NCBI GenBank assembly: GCA_003427395.1
Contig: BFEA01000001.1
Coordinates: 5,275,146-5,305,551, forward strand
Direction of reading: 5' to 3'
Length of the DNA stretch: 30,406 nucleotides
Origin: Chara braunii
Lineage: Eukaryota; Streptophyta; Charophyceae; Charales; Characeae
The stretch's first letter is position 1; every line of letters starts with the position of its first letter. The position numbers were made by a program, and so were the translations under genes. This document shows, piece by piece, positions 19,315 through 28,466 of the stretch. The notes beneath the pieces were generated by a model that had not been told where the DNA came from, searched no databases, and worked only from the letters and a program-made list of their open reading frames with translations.

Positions 19315-19673
19315 CTCGGGTTCATAGACTCATTTCAATACCTTCATCCTACAGAGATGACTTATACGTCTCTTCGCTCCAACGACCCTAGGCGACATTC
19401 CAAATCAAGAATCGACCTGATACTTATTTCCCAATCTATACAACATGCTCTACGACTCAAAACAATCCTTTCCCTGAACCCTCACCCCGGTCTGGATCAC
19501 AACGCATGTGGCGCAATCCTCTTGTTTCGTAAAAGGCCGGATCAAGGACCAGGCTATTATAAATTAAATACTTCACTATTGAAGGACACTAGTTTCCAGG
19601 CTTTCATACGGGATGTATGGGCCTATTGGAAGCAGCAGCGACATAACATCCAATTCGACATCCAATGGTTCAC
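18988..19673 (+). repeat. Internal tandem duplication in LINE-C
   Basis: Copy 1 (about 18988-19314) and copy 2 (about 19315-19673) both start GGG(C/T)TCATAGACTCATTTC and end CATCCAATGGTTCAC. Copy 1 lacks about 31 bases (between CCAGGC and AGCAGCGAC) that copy 2 retains, and substitutions are scattered through both. Confidence 0.85.
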
Positions 19674-19863
19674 AAATGGCATGTTCTTCCTAGCAAAAAA
19701 ATGCGCGGATTTTTTAAAACTTATGGCGAAACGACGTCACGCTCATGAATTAGAAGTCCATAGACAACTTCATAACCTGGTCTCTCAGGACAACTCGAAC
19801 GACCACACTCCTACCATCCAACAATTAAAGGACCAACTTTTACGATACGCACAATACAGATGA
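19306..19863 (+). pseudogene. LINE-C endonuclease end and linker (second copy)
   Basis: An open stretch of 185 codons: DSFQYLHP, SRIDLILISQSI, GLDHNACGAILLF (DH motif), then the linker YYKLNTSLL, DVWAYWKQQRH and NGMFFLAKKCADFLKL. It parallels LINE-A 7024-6611 and LINE-D 21920-22330. It is the continuation of the endonuclease after the duplication, not an independent gene. Confidence 0.75.
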
Positions 19864-19959
19864 CAAAGTAGCTACTATGGATTCACAATTTTTCAGTCTG
19901 GTTTCCAATAGAGCACACCGCACAATAATCGAAGTTTTTTTAGACCCTATACAGATGAG

Positions 19960-21164
19960 ATGGCGACCTCCACAACGCATTGTATAAAAATAGCAAGAAC
20001 CTTCTATCATGATTTTTTCTCTTCACATGTACCACAACCGCAGGACCCCCGACAAACGGCTGATATAGAAGATTTCCTCCGTCCAATGGAAAAAAGTCTT
20101 ACACAAATACAAAGGGATAGGCTCGAAAGACCGGTCAGTAAGAAAGAAATCTGGTCAGCGCTCGTCCAAATGGATGAGGAAAAAAACCCGGGCATTGACG
20201 GATTCCCCAAGGAATTTTGGGAAACCATTGAGCAACGACCTTATGACATTCTACAGGGTTGTATGGGAATCAAGAGAAATGGGGGAGCTGCTTGGGCAAG
20301 GGGTCATGTCTCTTCTTCACAAAAACAGAGACAAAATGAATATTTGAAACTACCACCCGATCACACTCTTAACGGTAGTATACAAGATGTTGACCAAGGC
20401 ACTTGCTAATAGAATGATCGAAGTAATGAAATATATTATCCACCCAACCCAAACAGGCTTTATTCGGAAAAGAAACATCCAAGAAAATATTTTGTTGGTC
20501 AATAAAGTCATCAGCCTTTCACAACAGTCTGCATCCAACATCGCCGTCATCTTCATTGACTTCGAAAAAAGCTATGATCATATTGATTGGATCTTCCTAG
20601 ATATGTGCCTCAGGAAATTGAACTTTGGACCAGACTTCAGAAGATGGGTACAAATCCTGCACCAGAATGCAACAACACGGGTACAGGTGAATGGTCTATT
20701 AGCTTCGGAGGTCCGTTTAGAGAGGTCGGTTCGGCAAAGGGGACAATATAGCCCCCTTCCTCTTCATAGTAGTAATGGAGGTGTTAGTTGCTAACCTTCG
20801 TCATAATCGGAACCTTCAAAGGATCCGGATAGCAGGAATCCCGGAGGAAGCGATCCCCGTATGCTCTTTGTTTGCGGATGACCTTACGGTTCTGGTAGAG
20901 GCCACGAAACAAAATTTGGATGAATTAAAACGACTCATGGCCCTTTTTTGCTTCCTCTCGGACATGGCAGTCAATTGGGGCCAGAAAACGCTGGGATGGT
21001 GGCTCCACCACCAAGGAGGACGCCTACTAGACGAACCGCACATATTTTGGATACCCCCGCAAACCCCTATTCATGTTTTAGGAGTAAAAAAAACAGCCCA
21101 AGGCTGGCCACTAGAAAATGACGAGTGGCTTGCAACCCCCGCCTTGCAAAAATTGCCCCAGTAG
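19960..21164 (+). pseudogene. LINE-C reverse transcriptase domain
   Basis: The piece at 19960 has KKEIWSALVQMDEEKNPGID (fingers). The piece at 20387 has TQTGFIRKRNIQEN and motif A FIDFEKSYDHIDW, then motif B beginning RSVRQ before a frameshift near 20737. The piece at 20775 has MEVLVANLR and the catalytic FADD at about 20871-20882. The catalytic Asp residues are all retained but frameshifts near 20235 and 20737 disrupt the protein. LFIV-type residues of motif B are recoverable in the other frame. Confidence 0.88.
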
Positions 21165-21639
21165 AATCACAAACACACATCACTTTTTGAACGAACCTTA
21201 GTAATTAACAACGTGTTGCTAGCAACTCTCTGATACAAATCCGTACTTTGGTCACTGAGTGTTTCCGCCTTCAAATCCCTGAAACGTAAAGTGACAACCT
21301 TCCTCTGGAAAGAAGACAGCGAAAGTACTAACACAATCAGTCGGGTGGCTTGAGACTCGGTGGTGCCGCCCAAAGTTAAAGGGGGATTGGGCATCCTTGA
21401 TCCCTCTACTCAGAATCACGCGCTGATCTTGCAGTGGATCATCCGATTCATTTTCGAAAATCCCCTTCCCTGGAGACCCCTGGCCATGGAACAGATCGCA
21501 CGCCTGACACCCTCCGCCCACACATCAATCAATCCCTTATCTTAGCTCAATGACCGTTATTGGCTAATCCCACACAAACCACGAGGCACGATGGGGACGA
21601 ACAACGGCTGCTGGGGCCGCATGATAAAAACATGGAGGA

Positions 21640-21905
21640 AGCCCCCCCCTCCAAATAGGACGGCCCCTTAGAGGTGGGAGGAAGTGGCAAGACAACCCCC
21701 ATTTGGAAATACTTGGGTAACTGACTCAAACAGCCGAATTTTTTGTGCTTCGGATGCCCCGTGGAAAAAATGGGTAAAAAAAGTGGTGATGCGGGTAGGT
21801 GACATTTGGGATGAAGACCGGAGGGATTGGAAACTCCCGGAACAATTGAAGGTTGTGATGCGCTATTGTCACAACACTGAAGCCGCCTCACCAATCGAGG
21901 TCTAG
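21640..21905 (+). pseudogene. LINE-C thumb/connection region, truncated
   Basis: RWEEVARQPPFGNTWVTDS, APWKKWVKKVVMRVGDIWDED and RRDW match the LINE-B segment RWEEVTRQPLFGNRWVVDS and WVKKGMIRIMDLWDMEKKDW. Homology stops near 21900. Confidence 0.75.
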
Positions 21906-23007
21906 AATAGACCTGATCCTAATGTCAGAAGACCTTGATAGAGCTTTGATTTGGGCGACTATTTTTCCTCAGAGTCCGTGGTCAAGAGCAAACCACAAGA
22001 TGTGTGCTATCTTGCTCTCCTTTAGGAAAAAAACTGATCAAGAGAAGATCTTTCACAAGTTTAATACATCCTTACTCTCACAAGGATAATTTAGACAACA
22101 TATAAAAGATGTATGGGATTATTAGTATACAACCAAGAATAAACATGACTCTTATGTACAATGGTTTAATAATGGCTTGGTTTTTGTAGCCAAGAAATAT
22201 AATAAATACTCAAAACTACAAACCAAAAGCATATATCTCCATGAAATCAACATTCAGGAACAAATTCTTAACTACGAACTACAAGATCAACCAGGTAATC
22301 ATTCACATTCAATCAATATCGAGGATTTTAAGAACCAACTACTATCCTTTTCTCAACATCGTTTGCAGAGATACCTGATCAGAGGCAAGATATCCAAATT
22401 TTTGACAGAAGGACAAATGAACATTTCTTTTTTTTGCTTTAGCACGAACTAAATCATGACGAAATTCTATTGAAGGTCTCCAAGACCCGAGAGTGTCTTT
22501 GGAACCCTCTCAAAATTTTACCTCAGCAGGTAGTCTTAAAATAACTTATGATTTCTTCAAAAGAAAAATATCTCAACCAAACTTATGAATAATATCAAGA
22601 TTCAAGAAGGTGATAAAGAAATAGAGCGTTTTTTTGTTCCACTAACACAATCACTCTCTTAGGAGCAAAATGAGCACCTAGAAAACCTCTAGCAATGGAA
22701 GAAATTTGGACTGTCTTGCTCCAGATGGATGAAGATAAAATGCCAGGCATAGATGGGCTTCATAAAGAATTTTGGGAAACCATGCGGCCAACATTTTCTT
22801 CAGACTTAATGAAATTCTTTGAGGAAATACAAATGTCAGAACAAATGGGGGAGATAGTAGGGCATGGCATTTTAACCCTCTTATATAAGGGTGATAAAAC
22901 TAACATTAGAAATTACAGACTCAGTACCCTGCTCATTGTGGTTTATAAGATTTTGGTCAAAACTCTGGCAAACCATTTAATCCTTATTATGGCGAATTTA
23001 AAAAAAA
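21900..23007 (+). mobile_element. LINE-D, truncated at both ends
   Basis: Starts in frame with SRIDLILMSEDLD (near 21903), the end of the endonuclease. It continues through IFPQSPWSRANHKMC, the linker (NNGLVFVAKKYNKYSKLQ, EQILNYELQDQ), then the RT fingers EEIWTVLLQMDEDKMPGIDG and NYRLSTLLIVVYKILVKTLANH. It ends before motif A where a SINE-like repeat begins at 23008. Several stops are present. The wording is closest to LINE-A, so these two are one subfamily, in opposite orientations. Confidence 0.8.
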
Positions 23008-23078
23008 CGTTGGACCCGGTTTCCAGCAGGTTATGCTCCCCACCACTAAATGAAGCCTCTCCCTAGGTGCTAGTGGTG
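23008..23078 (+). repeat. Hairpin-headed SINE-like repeat, copy F, cut by PLE end
   Basis: Plus strand CGTTGGACCCGG, TTTCCAGCAGG, GCTCCCCACCACTAAATG and GGTGCTAGTGGTG match copy D in order. Homology ends at 23078, exactly where the PLE terminal repeat starts, so the second half (GCTCCTACCAGC and the A-run) is missing. Confidence 0.7.
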
Positions 23079-23279
23079 TTGTGAATGGTCAATCCATTGA
23101 TAACTCAAACCAACACGGAACTCCATGCATACAGGCGACGTCAATCATAATAGATGGGAGGAACACCATAGATAAGAGGTAGTCAAGGTCTTCAACTTAG
23201 ATAAAACTTGAAGTACAACGAAGGTCAAACAAAAAACCGTAGCTATGTCGCAACGGACTCAACTTAGCTTGCTAGACCT

Positions 23280-23345
23280 TCCTCTGGCTGCTTCCCGACA
23301 CGTGTTTCGACCGATGCCAGAAGATCGGTCATCCTCAAGGGAGGA
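23280..23345 (-). ncRNA. Hammerhead-like hairpin plus GAAAC, PLE copy 1
   Basis: Minus strand reads GAGGATGA overlapping GACCGAT (23330-23324), an 8-base loop, ATCGGTC (23315-23309), then GAAAC (23308-23304) and ACGTGTCGGG. A stem closed directly before GAAAC and preceded by GATGA is the layout of a hammerhead core, but the CTGATGA box reads AGGATGA. It lies about 225 bases from the element's 3' end, where canonical PLEs carry hammerheads. Self-cleavage is not shown. Confidence 0.4.
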
Positions 23346-23613
23346 GCAACCTTGACGGAGATAAATAATCCGTCCGTAAAAGTCTGCCTATATACTGTCC
23401 TTGTCACTAATGTAAGCCAACCGGTTCGTCTGCTCCAAAAAACGTGTTCACACGAAGTGTCTAGAACCCTCTGTTAGAAATCAAGTTTCCTCAGAAGTTG
23501 GGGTCGGTCCATCGTGAAGTCCCAGGAGAAAGGAAGATACCACTGTTCAGGCCGGTTTTTAAGAAAAACGGGCCTAGAAGAAGAATGAATTTAGATGGAA
23601 AGAAAGACCTAGT

Positions 23614-24012
23614 TCAAAAGAAGGAAAGAAAAAGATGAAAAAGGACAAGAAAAAATGAGAGTAACCGGTCCGTTTCGTAACACTCACAGGCTCCGAAAAA
23701 CTGGGGCCATGCTTTCCACTCCAAGGTCTTCCCTTGGGTAAAATGTAATAGAGCCCTCTTGAACCAGTCGGAGGGGTAGCTTCGAATCCTCAGTTCCGTC
23801 TGGAAGGCCAGTAGAGTGAGTCCAGAAGATAGACAGCAAGATGAGTGTGAGAAGATTCGATGCAGGTATCCGGTGACCACGTCTTTCTTAGTTTGGACGG
23901 AAGAGTAAGACCCATAATCTTGGACAGACTGAAATACAATGTCCTTATGTAGAAGCAAGACGTCCTGGTTGCGCATGGTAACAAAGCAGCTGACCCGGGG
24001 TTTGTCCCTTAT
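23614..24012 (-). pseudogene. PLE RT C-terminal extension, copy 1
   Basis: Same frame as the RT beyond the TAG: IRDKPRVSCF, then MRNQDVLLLHKDIVFQSVQ, TGYLHRIFSHSSCC, and QTELRIRSYPSDWF to a stop at about 23614. Copy 2 has CAG where this copy has the intervening TAG, so the extension is part of the RT protein. No nuclease motif is visible here, which agrees with the endonuclease being N-terminal. Confidence 0.75.
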
Positions 24013-25065
24013 CTATGAGATCTTAACGATACAACCAATAAACTCCCACCAGACTTCGCCTTCACTGGTGGCTACAAGCTTGAGATTCTGATCGTAGGAA
24101 GTGGAAAAACTTTCAAATACTCCTTTTGCCAGGTCTCGGTCCCTTGCAGTATTGTTACAGACGACAAAGAGGGTCACATCGTCGACAATACGCATCCCGT
24201 GAATACGCACCGAAGTAGGAAGGTGTAGACTTTTTAATAATAAAAACTCATTAGATGCGCATAAAAGACAAGCGAGTGTCAGGCTTGAACTTTTGACGAT
24301 TGGAATCCCTTCCATTTGTCGGTAAACTTCCCCTCGAGCACATGTGTACGTATGTCTGAGATTATATTTTATGAACTCAATAATCATAGTGAATCTCACT
24401 TTTCTCCAACCGATTTCGCCTTTAGCCTGCCCGAAGGTGCACCCTTTTCCTCTACCATTGACACGAATCCAATCACGGCCTTTGTTCCCAAAGTGTTCAA
24501 TTATCCATTCAACTTCCTGAATAATAGATTTATGAGGTAATCTAGAAAACATATATTTAATATCATAGGCAACCCCTTGTACTACTGGGGAATGAATCCG
24601 GCCTATAGACGTACTAACCTCGTTGATCCTACCTTTGATTAATGAGGTGGACTTCATGCTGAAGTGGGAAGAAGGAGGAAGTTTCCACAGCAGACCGTTA
24701 ATAGCCTTACCAACAATCGAATCTATTTGGTTAGCCAGATCAGAAAAAGCAGGACAGAATGGTCGCCACCATTGGATGTCTCTATGTTTGGGAATTACGT
24801 AATAGTTCCCAAGACTCCCTTGTTTTTTCCATTCACCCAGAACCTGGAAACCTCCGGTGGTGAACTCGGCCATATAGTGTTTAATCACCTCATCGTCCTT
24901 GAGAGAAACTTTCTCATAGGCATCGTTATGACAAAACAAGCTATCCATAACACCTTGGTATATGACAGGACAGCAAAACAACAGATCACCAGGATTATGA
25001 TCGATAGCACAACAAACTAAAGTCTCAAATTTAAGACGGATATCGAGAACAGAGGTCAGAGGCAG
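24013..25065 (-). pseudogene. PLE reverse transcriptase, copy 1
   Basis: In frame from the double TAG through LTSVLDIRLKFETL to a TAG at 24015-24013. Motifs, numbered from the Met at 24981: YYVIPKHRD and WWRPF (60-74, RT1/2), AYDIKYMFSRLPH with motif-A Asp at 140, YRQMEGIPIVKSSSLTLA (220-237, motif B, degraded: copy 2 has M-G and P where this has I-V and L), RIVDDVTLFV (motif C, DD at 267-268), and WWEFIGC as the primer-grip region. IKYMFSRLPH and the GIPMGKSSSPTLA type of motif B are PLE-like, not LINE-like. The frame resumes after the stop at 23976-23614. Confidence 0.82.
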
Positions 25066-25485
25066 CTACTAAGGATTACTGAGTTTATGACGGTTAAAGC
25101 AATCAGACAATCGGTAATTAGAAACAGAGGGGTTCAGACCAACAAGCGAAAAGGCAGAGAGAATAGATTGTCGAAGCATCCGTTTAACCACAATTTTATC
25201 GGGATGGGGAATGTTCCGACTGTTATATAAGGAAGGAATAAGATTAGGAACTTCAGAGAGACGAAAACATACATGACCATTAATACCAGAAGAGAAATCA
25301 ACCTTAACCTCAGAACAAAGACAATCTGATAGCCCATTTTTAGCAAAAACTAGATGGTTACCTAACAAAGCCTGAATAGATTTCCGTTTCTGAAAGACGA
25401 TTCGAATCCGTTTGGCAAAAAAGTTGATCACTTTGTCGTTCCGGATCTCAGTGACCAGCAATTCGTTCAACGGAAAAATTTCCTA
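25066..25485 (-). pseudogene. PLE linker domain with CxC motif
   Basis: The frame opens with EIFPLNELLVTEIRNDK and contains SDCLCSEVKVDF (Cys-Leu-Cys) followed by GINGHVCFRL. A short domain with a CxC motif between an N-terminal GIY-YIG and the RT is the published signature of permuted PLEs. The frame ends with two consecutive TAG codons (25071-25066) and resumes in the same frame directly into the RT, so the linker and RT were one polypeptide. Confidence 0.7.
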
Positions 25486-25486
25486 G

Positions 25487-25861
25487 AATTAAATAATCAT
25501 TCTATAGTAAAATTACAGTCTACATTTCAAATTTTCATTCCATCTTAAAAAATGTCATTCCAATTTTAAAATTTTTCATCTTACTCACGAACTTTCATTC
25601 CAAGAATAGGGTATCCCTTCTTATTTGGACTGCACGCTAGAGATGGAATGAAAGTCTGGATGAGTTCATGAAATATTGTAATTGGACTGTCATTCTAAGT
25701 AAGGATTTTCAGTCATAAATAGGTTAATCCAGATGTAGTTGGAAGGGAAAACTCATATTTAGACGGGAACTTATCAAGTAAAACTGAAAATTTTAAAATT
25801 AGACGAACATTGGAATGATAATTTATAAATGTAAAGAATTTTTTTTTTATGGAATGTTTTT
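25487..25861. other. AT-rich interval between endonuclease and linker
   Basis: Strongly AT-rich, without an open frame. It contains inverted segments: TCATTCCAATTTTAAAATTT near 25554 and a complement-like AAATTTTAAAATTAGACG...TTGGAATGA near 25786-25820. Its minus-strand 3' edge reads TTTAATTCTAG just before the linker frame opens, which would serve as a splice acceptor, but I found no donor that keeps frame. Retained intron, small insertion and decayed spacer all remain possible. Confidence 0.4.
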
Positions 25862-26818
25862 TCAACTTTCATTTCTCGTGGGAATTTTTCTTTTGTTACA
25901 CAGTTCCAACACCCGTCTTTTACAGATTGAAGGGTCGAAAATAATTTTAACCGTTATTCTGGACCTGAAACAAAAACCCGTACTACGAGAAATAGCCCTT
26001 GTCAAAACACCTTTCAAGATAGCCCATTGTCTCAGATCATCAATCAAACGGATATTTGAATAGAGGTTGAGCAGCTGATCGCATGCCAAATAGTGCAACT
26101 TTTTCGGTGTTTGAGGTGCCCGAAGGAATCCTATCAAACGAGCCTTCTTCTGTTCGCAGACAAAAAAACGTGGTCGGAAGCAAGAGATGTTAACGACTCC
26201 ACCATTCTGCAGTAATTGTCTGGATCTACGTAAAAATCTGTGATCCTTGTTCATACTAACGATAACATTGCCGAAGAGGCGTTTCACAACAGACCATCTA
26301 TTCAACGACCAATTCCCCTGCGCACTAATCACCTTACATTCCCTGATCCCGAAATTATGTGCATGCGTTAACATCTGAACCAATGAGAACCCCTGAGAAA
26401 TACACTGATCGGACTTATCCAAAAGTTGAAAATGAATGAAAGTGTCCTGTTGAAAGGCCCCAACATTCGAGTGCCTAATCTTCCTACGTTCCCTCCTACC
26501 AGGTCGTGTATTTTTACCCCTGTGAAATTTCCTTTTCGTGTTCAGGGCAGGGCACCAACGCCGAATCAAGCTCTGTTCCACTGACTCTAATTCCTCCCTT
26601 TCTGCAGAGACTAGTGGAAGAGCAACATAAGAGTCCCAACCCTTCTTGTTGAACCAAGACTTCAATTTATGGTTCCTACCATCAATCCTCTCTACCCCGT
26701 AAACATGCTCAGTCCATCTCTCATCTAATGATCGCTGGGTCTTCCCGATATAACAGGCCCTGTGCCATGGGGAAACAAGGATATACGTGCAACATTCGAA
26801 CTTTGACCAGTCTTGTTC
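25862..26818 (-). pseudogene. PLE GIY-YIG endonuclease module
   Basis: Minus translation from just after a TAG at 26821-26819 gives, counting from its first residue, Y12 in TYILVSP (first half-motif), Y23-I-G25 in CYIGKT, R34 and H38 in SLDERWTEH, a Glu near 81 in ESVEQSLIRRW and Asn near 93 in PALNTK. These are the spacing and residues of the GIY-YIG nuclease fold, including the catalytic Tyr, Arg and Glu. The first half-motif is YIL rather than GIY, as is common in this family. About 225 further codons are basic and unassigned. The tail is open to a stop at 25862. The upstream stop means the link to ORF1 or a start codon is unknown. Confidence 0.78.
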
Positions 26819-27020
26819 CTATCGAAGCCAATTAACCCAATAGTCCTGAAATTTGTCGAGCCACGGGAAAGCCCCGCAAAAAATCAAAACAGCATAACCC
26901 ATCGTAATATTAGTTCACACTGTCGCCAACCCTTCCTATCCTGTAATCTCAAATATCTCCTTACCCATGTTACCTTACCCAATAAGTTCATCATAAACAG
27001 CCAGTCAGGAGAAGCCGTAG

Positions 27021-28466
27021 CTAGGATACAATGGGATGAACATCACGAATAGCAGGTTGATCACCTGATCCGAAAGCGACCAGAGCCCGAATTTCCGCCA
27101 ATTCAGCGGCGGTGGTCTGCTTAGTGACATACGTAATGTCATCCTTCTTGCAGAGTTCTTGCAACTCTGGCTTCGTCATCCGAAGAAGAATCTTCTGCAG
27201 TTCTTCTTTATATTGTTCCCTGGCACCAGGTCCAGTACCTGCAACAACCGCTTTTCTCCCTTGAAGAACGCGGTAAAACCCCAATCCGAAGCACAACCCA
27301 TGTTGAGGAGTTGATTGGTTTGCACGTTCATCATGCGCAGCCGACACGAAGAGTTGAGATAGTGATGCTGTCTGTGATTTATTCGCTGTACCTCGATTAC
27401 GGAGAGTCGAGGGAACAGGAGCGGGAGTGACGGAAGGAGGAATCGGAGTGGAGACAAGAGGGGCCGTAGTAGGGGCGGGTGGGGGTGGAGGAGGAGGGGC
27501 TCGTGAAGAGGAGGCAAGAGGTAGTTGTGCGCGAACGTGAGATGAAGACGGCGATGGGTGGTTGGGTATCACAGAAGGGAGAGGGGGAGGAGGGGGAGGA
27601 GGAGGTGAAGGTGGGTAAGGATGTGACGAAGAAGGTCGAGACAAAGATGGAATCGGAGTCGGTGCAGACGGTACAGGAATAGAACGTCGGATGGGAGTGA
27701 ATCGTGCTGAAGGATGTGGTGGGGTCGAAGGTGTGGAAGGGTGGGGGGGAGGAGGGGGAGGGGGAGGGGGAGGGGGAGTTGGTGGAAAGAGGGTACATCC
27801 AGACTTCATCTCGGCAATATCCTGGCAGATGCGTTCCAGAACTTCCTCGGCCTTATCTCGAAAACGACGAAGATTGTCCATCTCCATAGCCATCAATCCA
27901 AAAGTCAACCCGTCCGTTCCGTCCATCTTTTGCTTGCCTTTGACAGGCTCCGATGGTGATCCCTCAGTCTCCATGGTCTTCCTTTTTTCGCTCTCCAAAG
28001 CGGTAAGTCGACCCTCAATCTCCTTCTGTAAATCAGAGTTGATGTTTCCTCGACAGATCTTATCGATCTCTTGCCATATTCTCTTGTTGTCTTCGTTGAT
28101 CTTAGTCAACAATTCAATCCCAAAAGTCGAGTCTCGGTCCTTGTTCGAAATAGCCGAATCGATAATCGCCCTCATTCTCTGCTCCTTTTTTATCACCTTC
28201 CTTTCTTTCTCCAACTTCTTCTTCTCTTCTTCCTTGGCTGCCCGTTTCTCTTGTTCCGCCTTCTCCTTGTCCTCGGCTTCTTTCATCCGTCGCTCCTTCT
28301 CCTCCCTTCTCTCATTCACTAATTTCATCAAAAGTGCTGACATGTCCGGATCTCGTTGGTAAACCGTGTTACGTGGCCTGTCATTCCTCCAGTTTGGCGG
28401 TGGGTTAGTACCAGCACTGACATAGCCGCCATTCGTAACTCCAGAAGATGAGCTCGAGGTCGGCAC
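27021..28466 (-). CDS. PLE ORF1: coiled-coil, polyproline, SAP-like C-terminus
   Basis: An open frame of 481 codons upstream of the endonuclease. Residues about 45-100 are a highly charged Lys/Glu helix (NERREEKERRMKEAEDKE) and about 110-220 a second likely coiled coil. Residues about 228-355 are Pro-rich with several polyproline runs. Residues about 424-465 (LQKILLRMTKPELQELCKK, then TAAELAEIRALVAF) resemble a SAP DNA-binding helix pair. No CCHC zinc knuckle is seen. A frame-shifted piece upstream (from the Met at 28645, MANYGNPPPAPKPFRFWLKY) is probably the true N-terminus, so the first Met at 28466 may be internal. By analogy with LINE ORF1 it could bind the RNA or target chromatin; this is inference. 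The large plus-strand ORF at 27691-28362 is its antisense shadow. Confidence 0.65.
   Translation of the reverse strand: MPTSSSSSGVTNGGYVSAGTNPPPNWRNDRPRNTVYQRDPDMSALLMKLVNERREEKERRMKEAEDKEKAEQEKRAAKEEEKKKLEKERKVIKKEQRMRAIIDSAISNKDRDSTFGIELLTKINEDNKRIWQEIDKICRGNINSDLQKEIEGRLTALESEKRKTMETEGSPSEPVKGKQKMDGTDGLTFGLMAMEMDNLRRFRDKAEEVLERICQDIAEMKSGCTLFPPTPPPPPPPPPPPHPSTPSTPPHPSARFTPIRRSIPVPSAPTPIPSLSRPSSSHPYPPSPPPPPPPPLPSVIPNHPSPSSSHVRAQLPLASSSRAPPPPPPPAPTTAPLVSTPIPPSVTPAPVPSTLRNRGTANKSQTASLSQLFVSAAHDERANQSTPQHGLCFGLGFYRVLQGRKAVVAGTGPGAREQYKEELQKILLRMTKPELQELCKKDDITYVTKQTTAAELAEIRALVAFGSGDQPAIRDVHPIVS

Larger units (their letters stand above)
18001..21905 (+). mobile_element. LINE-C, most complete non-LTR retrotransposon copy, decayed
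   Basis: Plus strand, in order: an unassigned 5' part (18001-18420), APE endonuclease (18430-19300), an internal tandem duplication, the linker, RT (19960-21164), and the connection region (21640-21905). The zf-RVT domain is missing because the copy stops near 21900 where LINE-D begins. Multiple stops and frameshifts. The 5' limit is uncertain; the open piece 18049-18252 shows no ORF1 motif. Confidence 0.8.

Noticed and set aside
24013-25065. PLE RT read as a group II intron or LINE RT
   Set aside because: Motifs A and B (IKYMFSRLPH, GIPMGKSSSPTLA in copy 2) and the linked GIY-YIG and CxC domains fit PLEs; no intron RNA domains V/VI or APE endonuclease were seen.
27691-28362. 223-codon plus-strand ORF rich in Gly and Ser
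   Set aside because: It is antisense to the PLE ORF1 coiled-coil and polyproline coding region, whose composition explains it.
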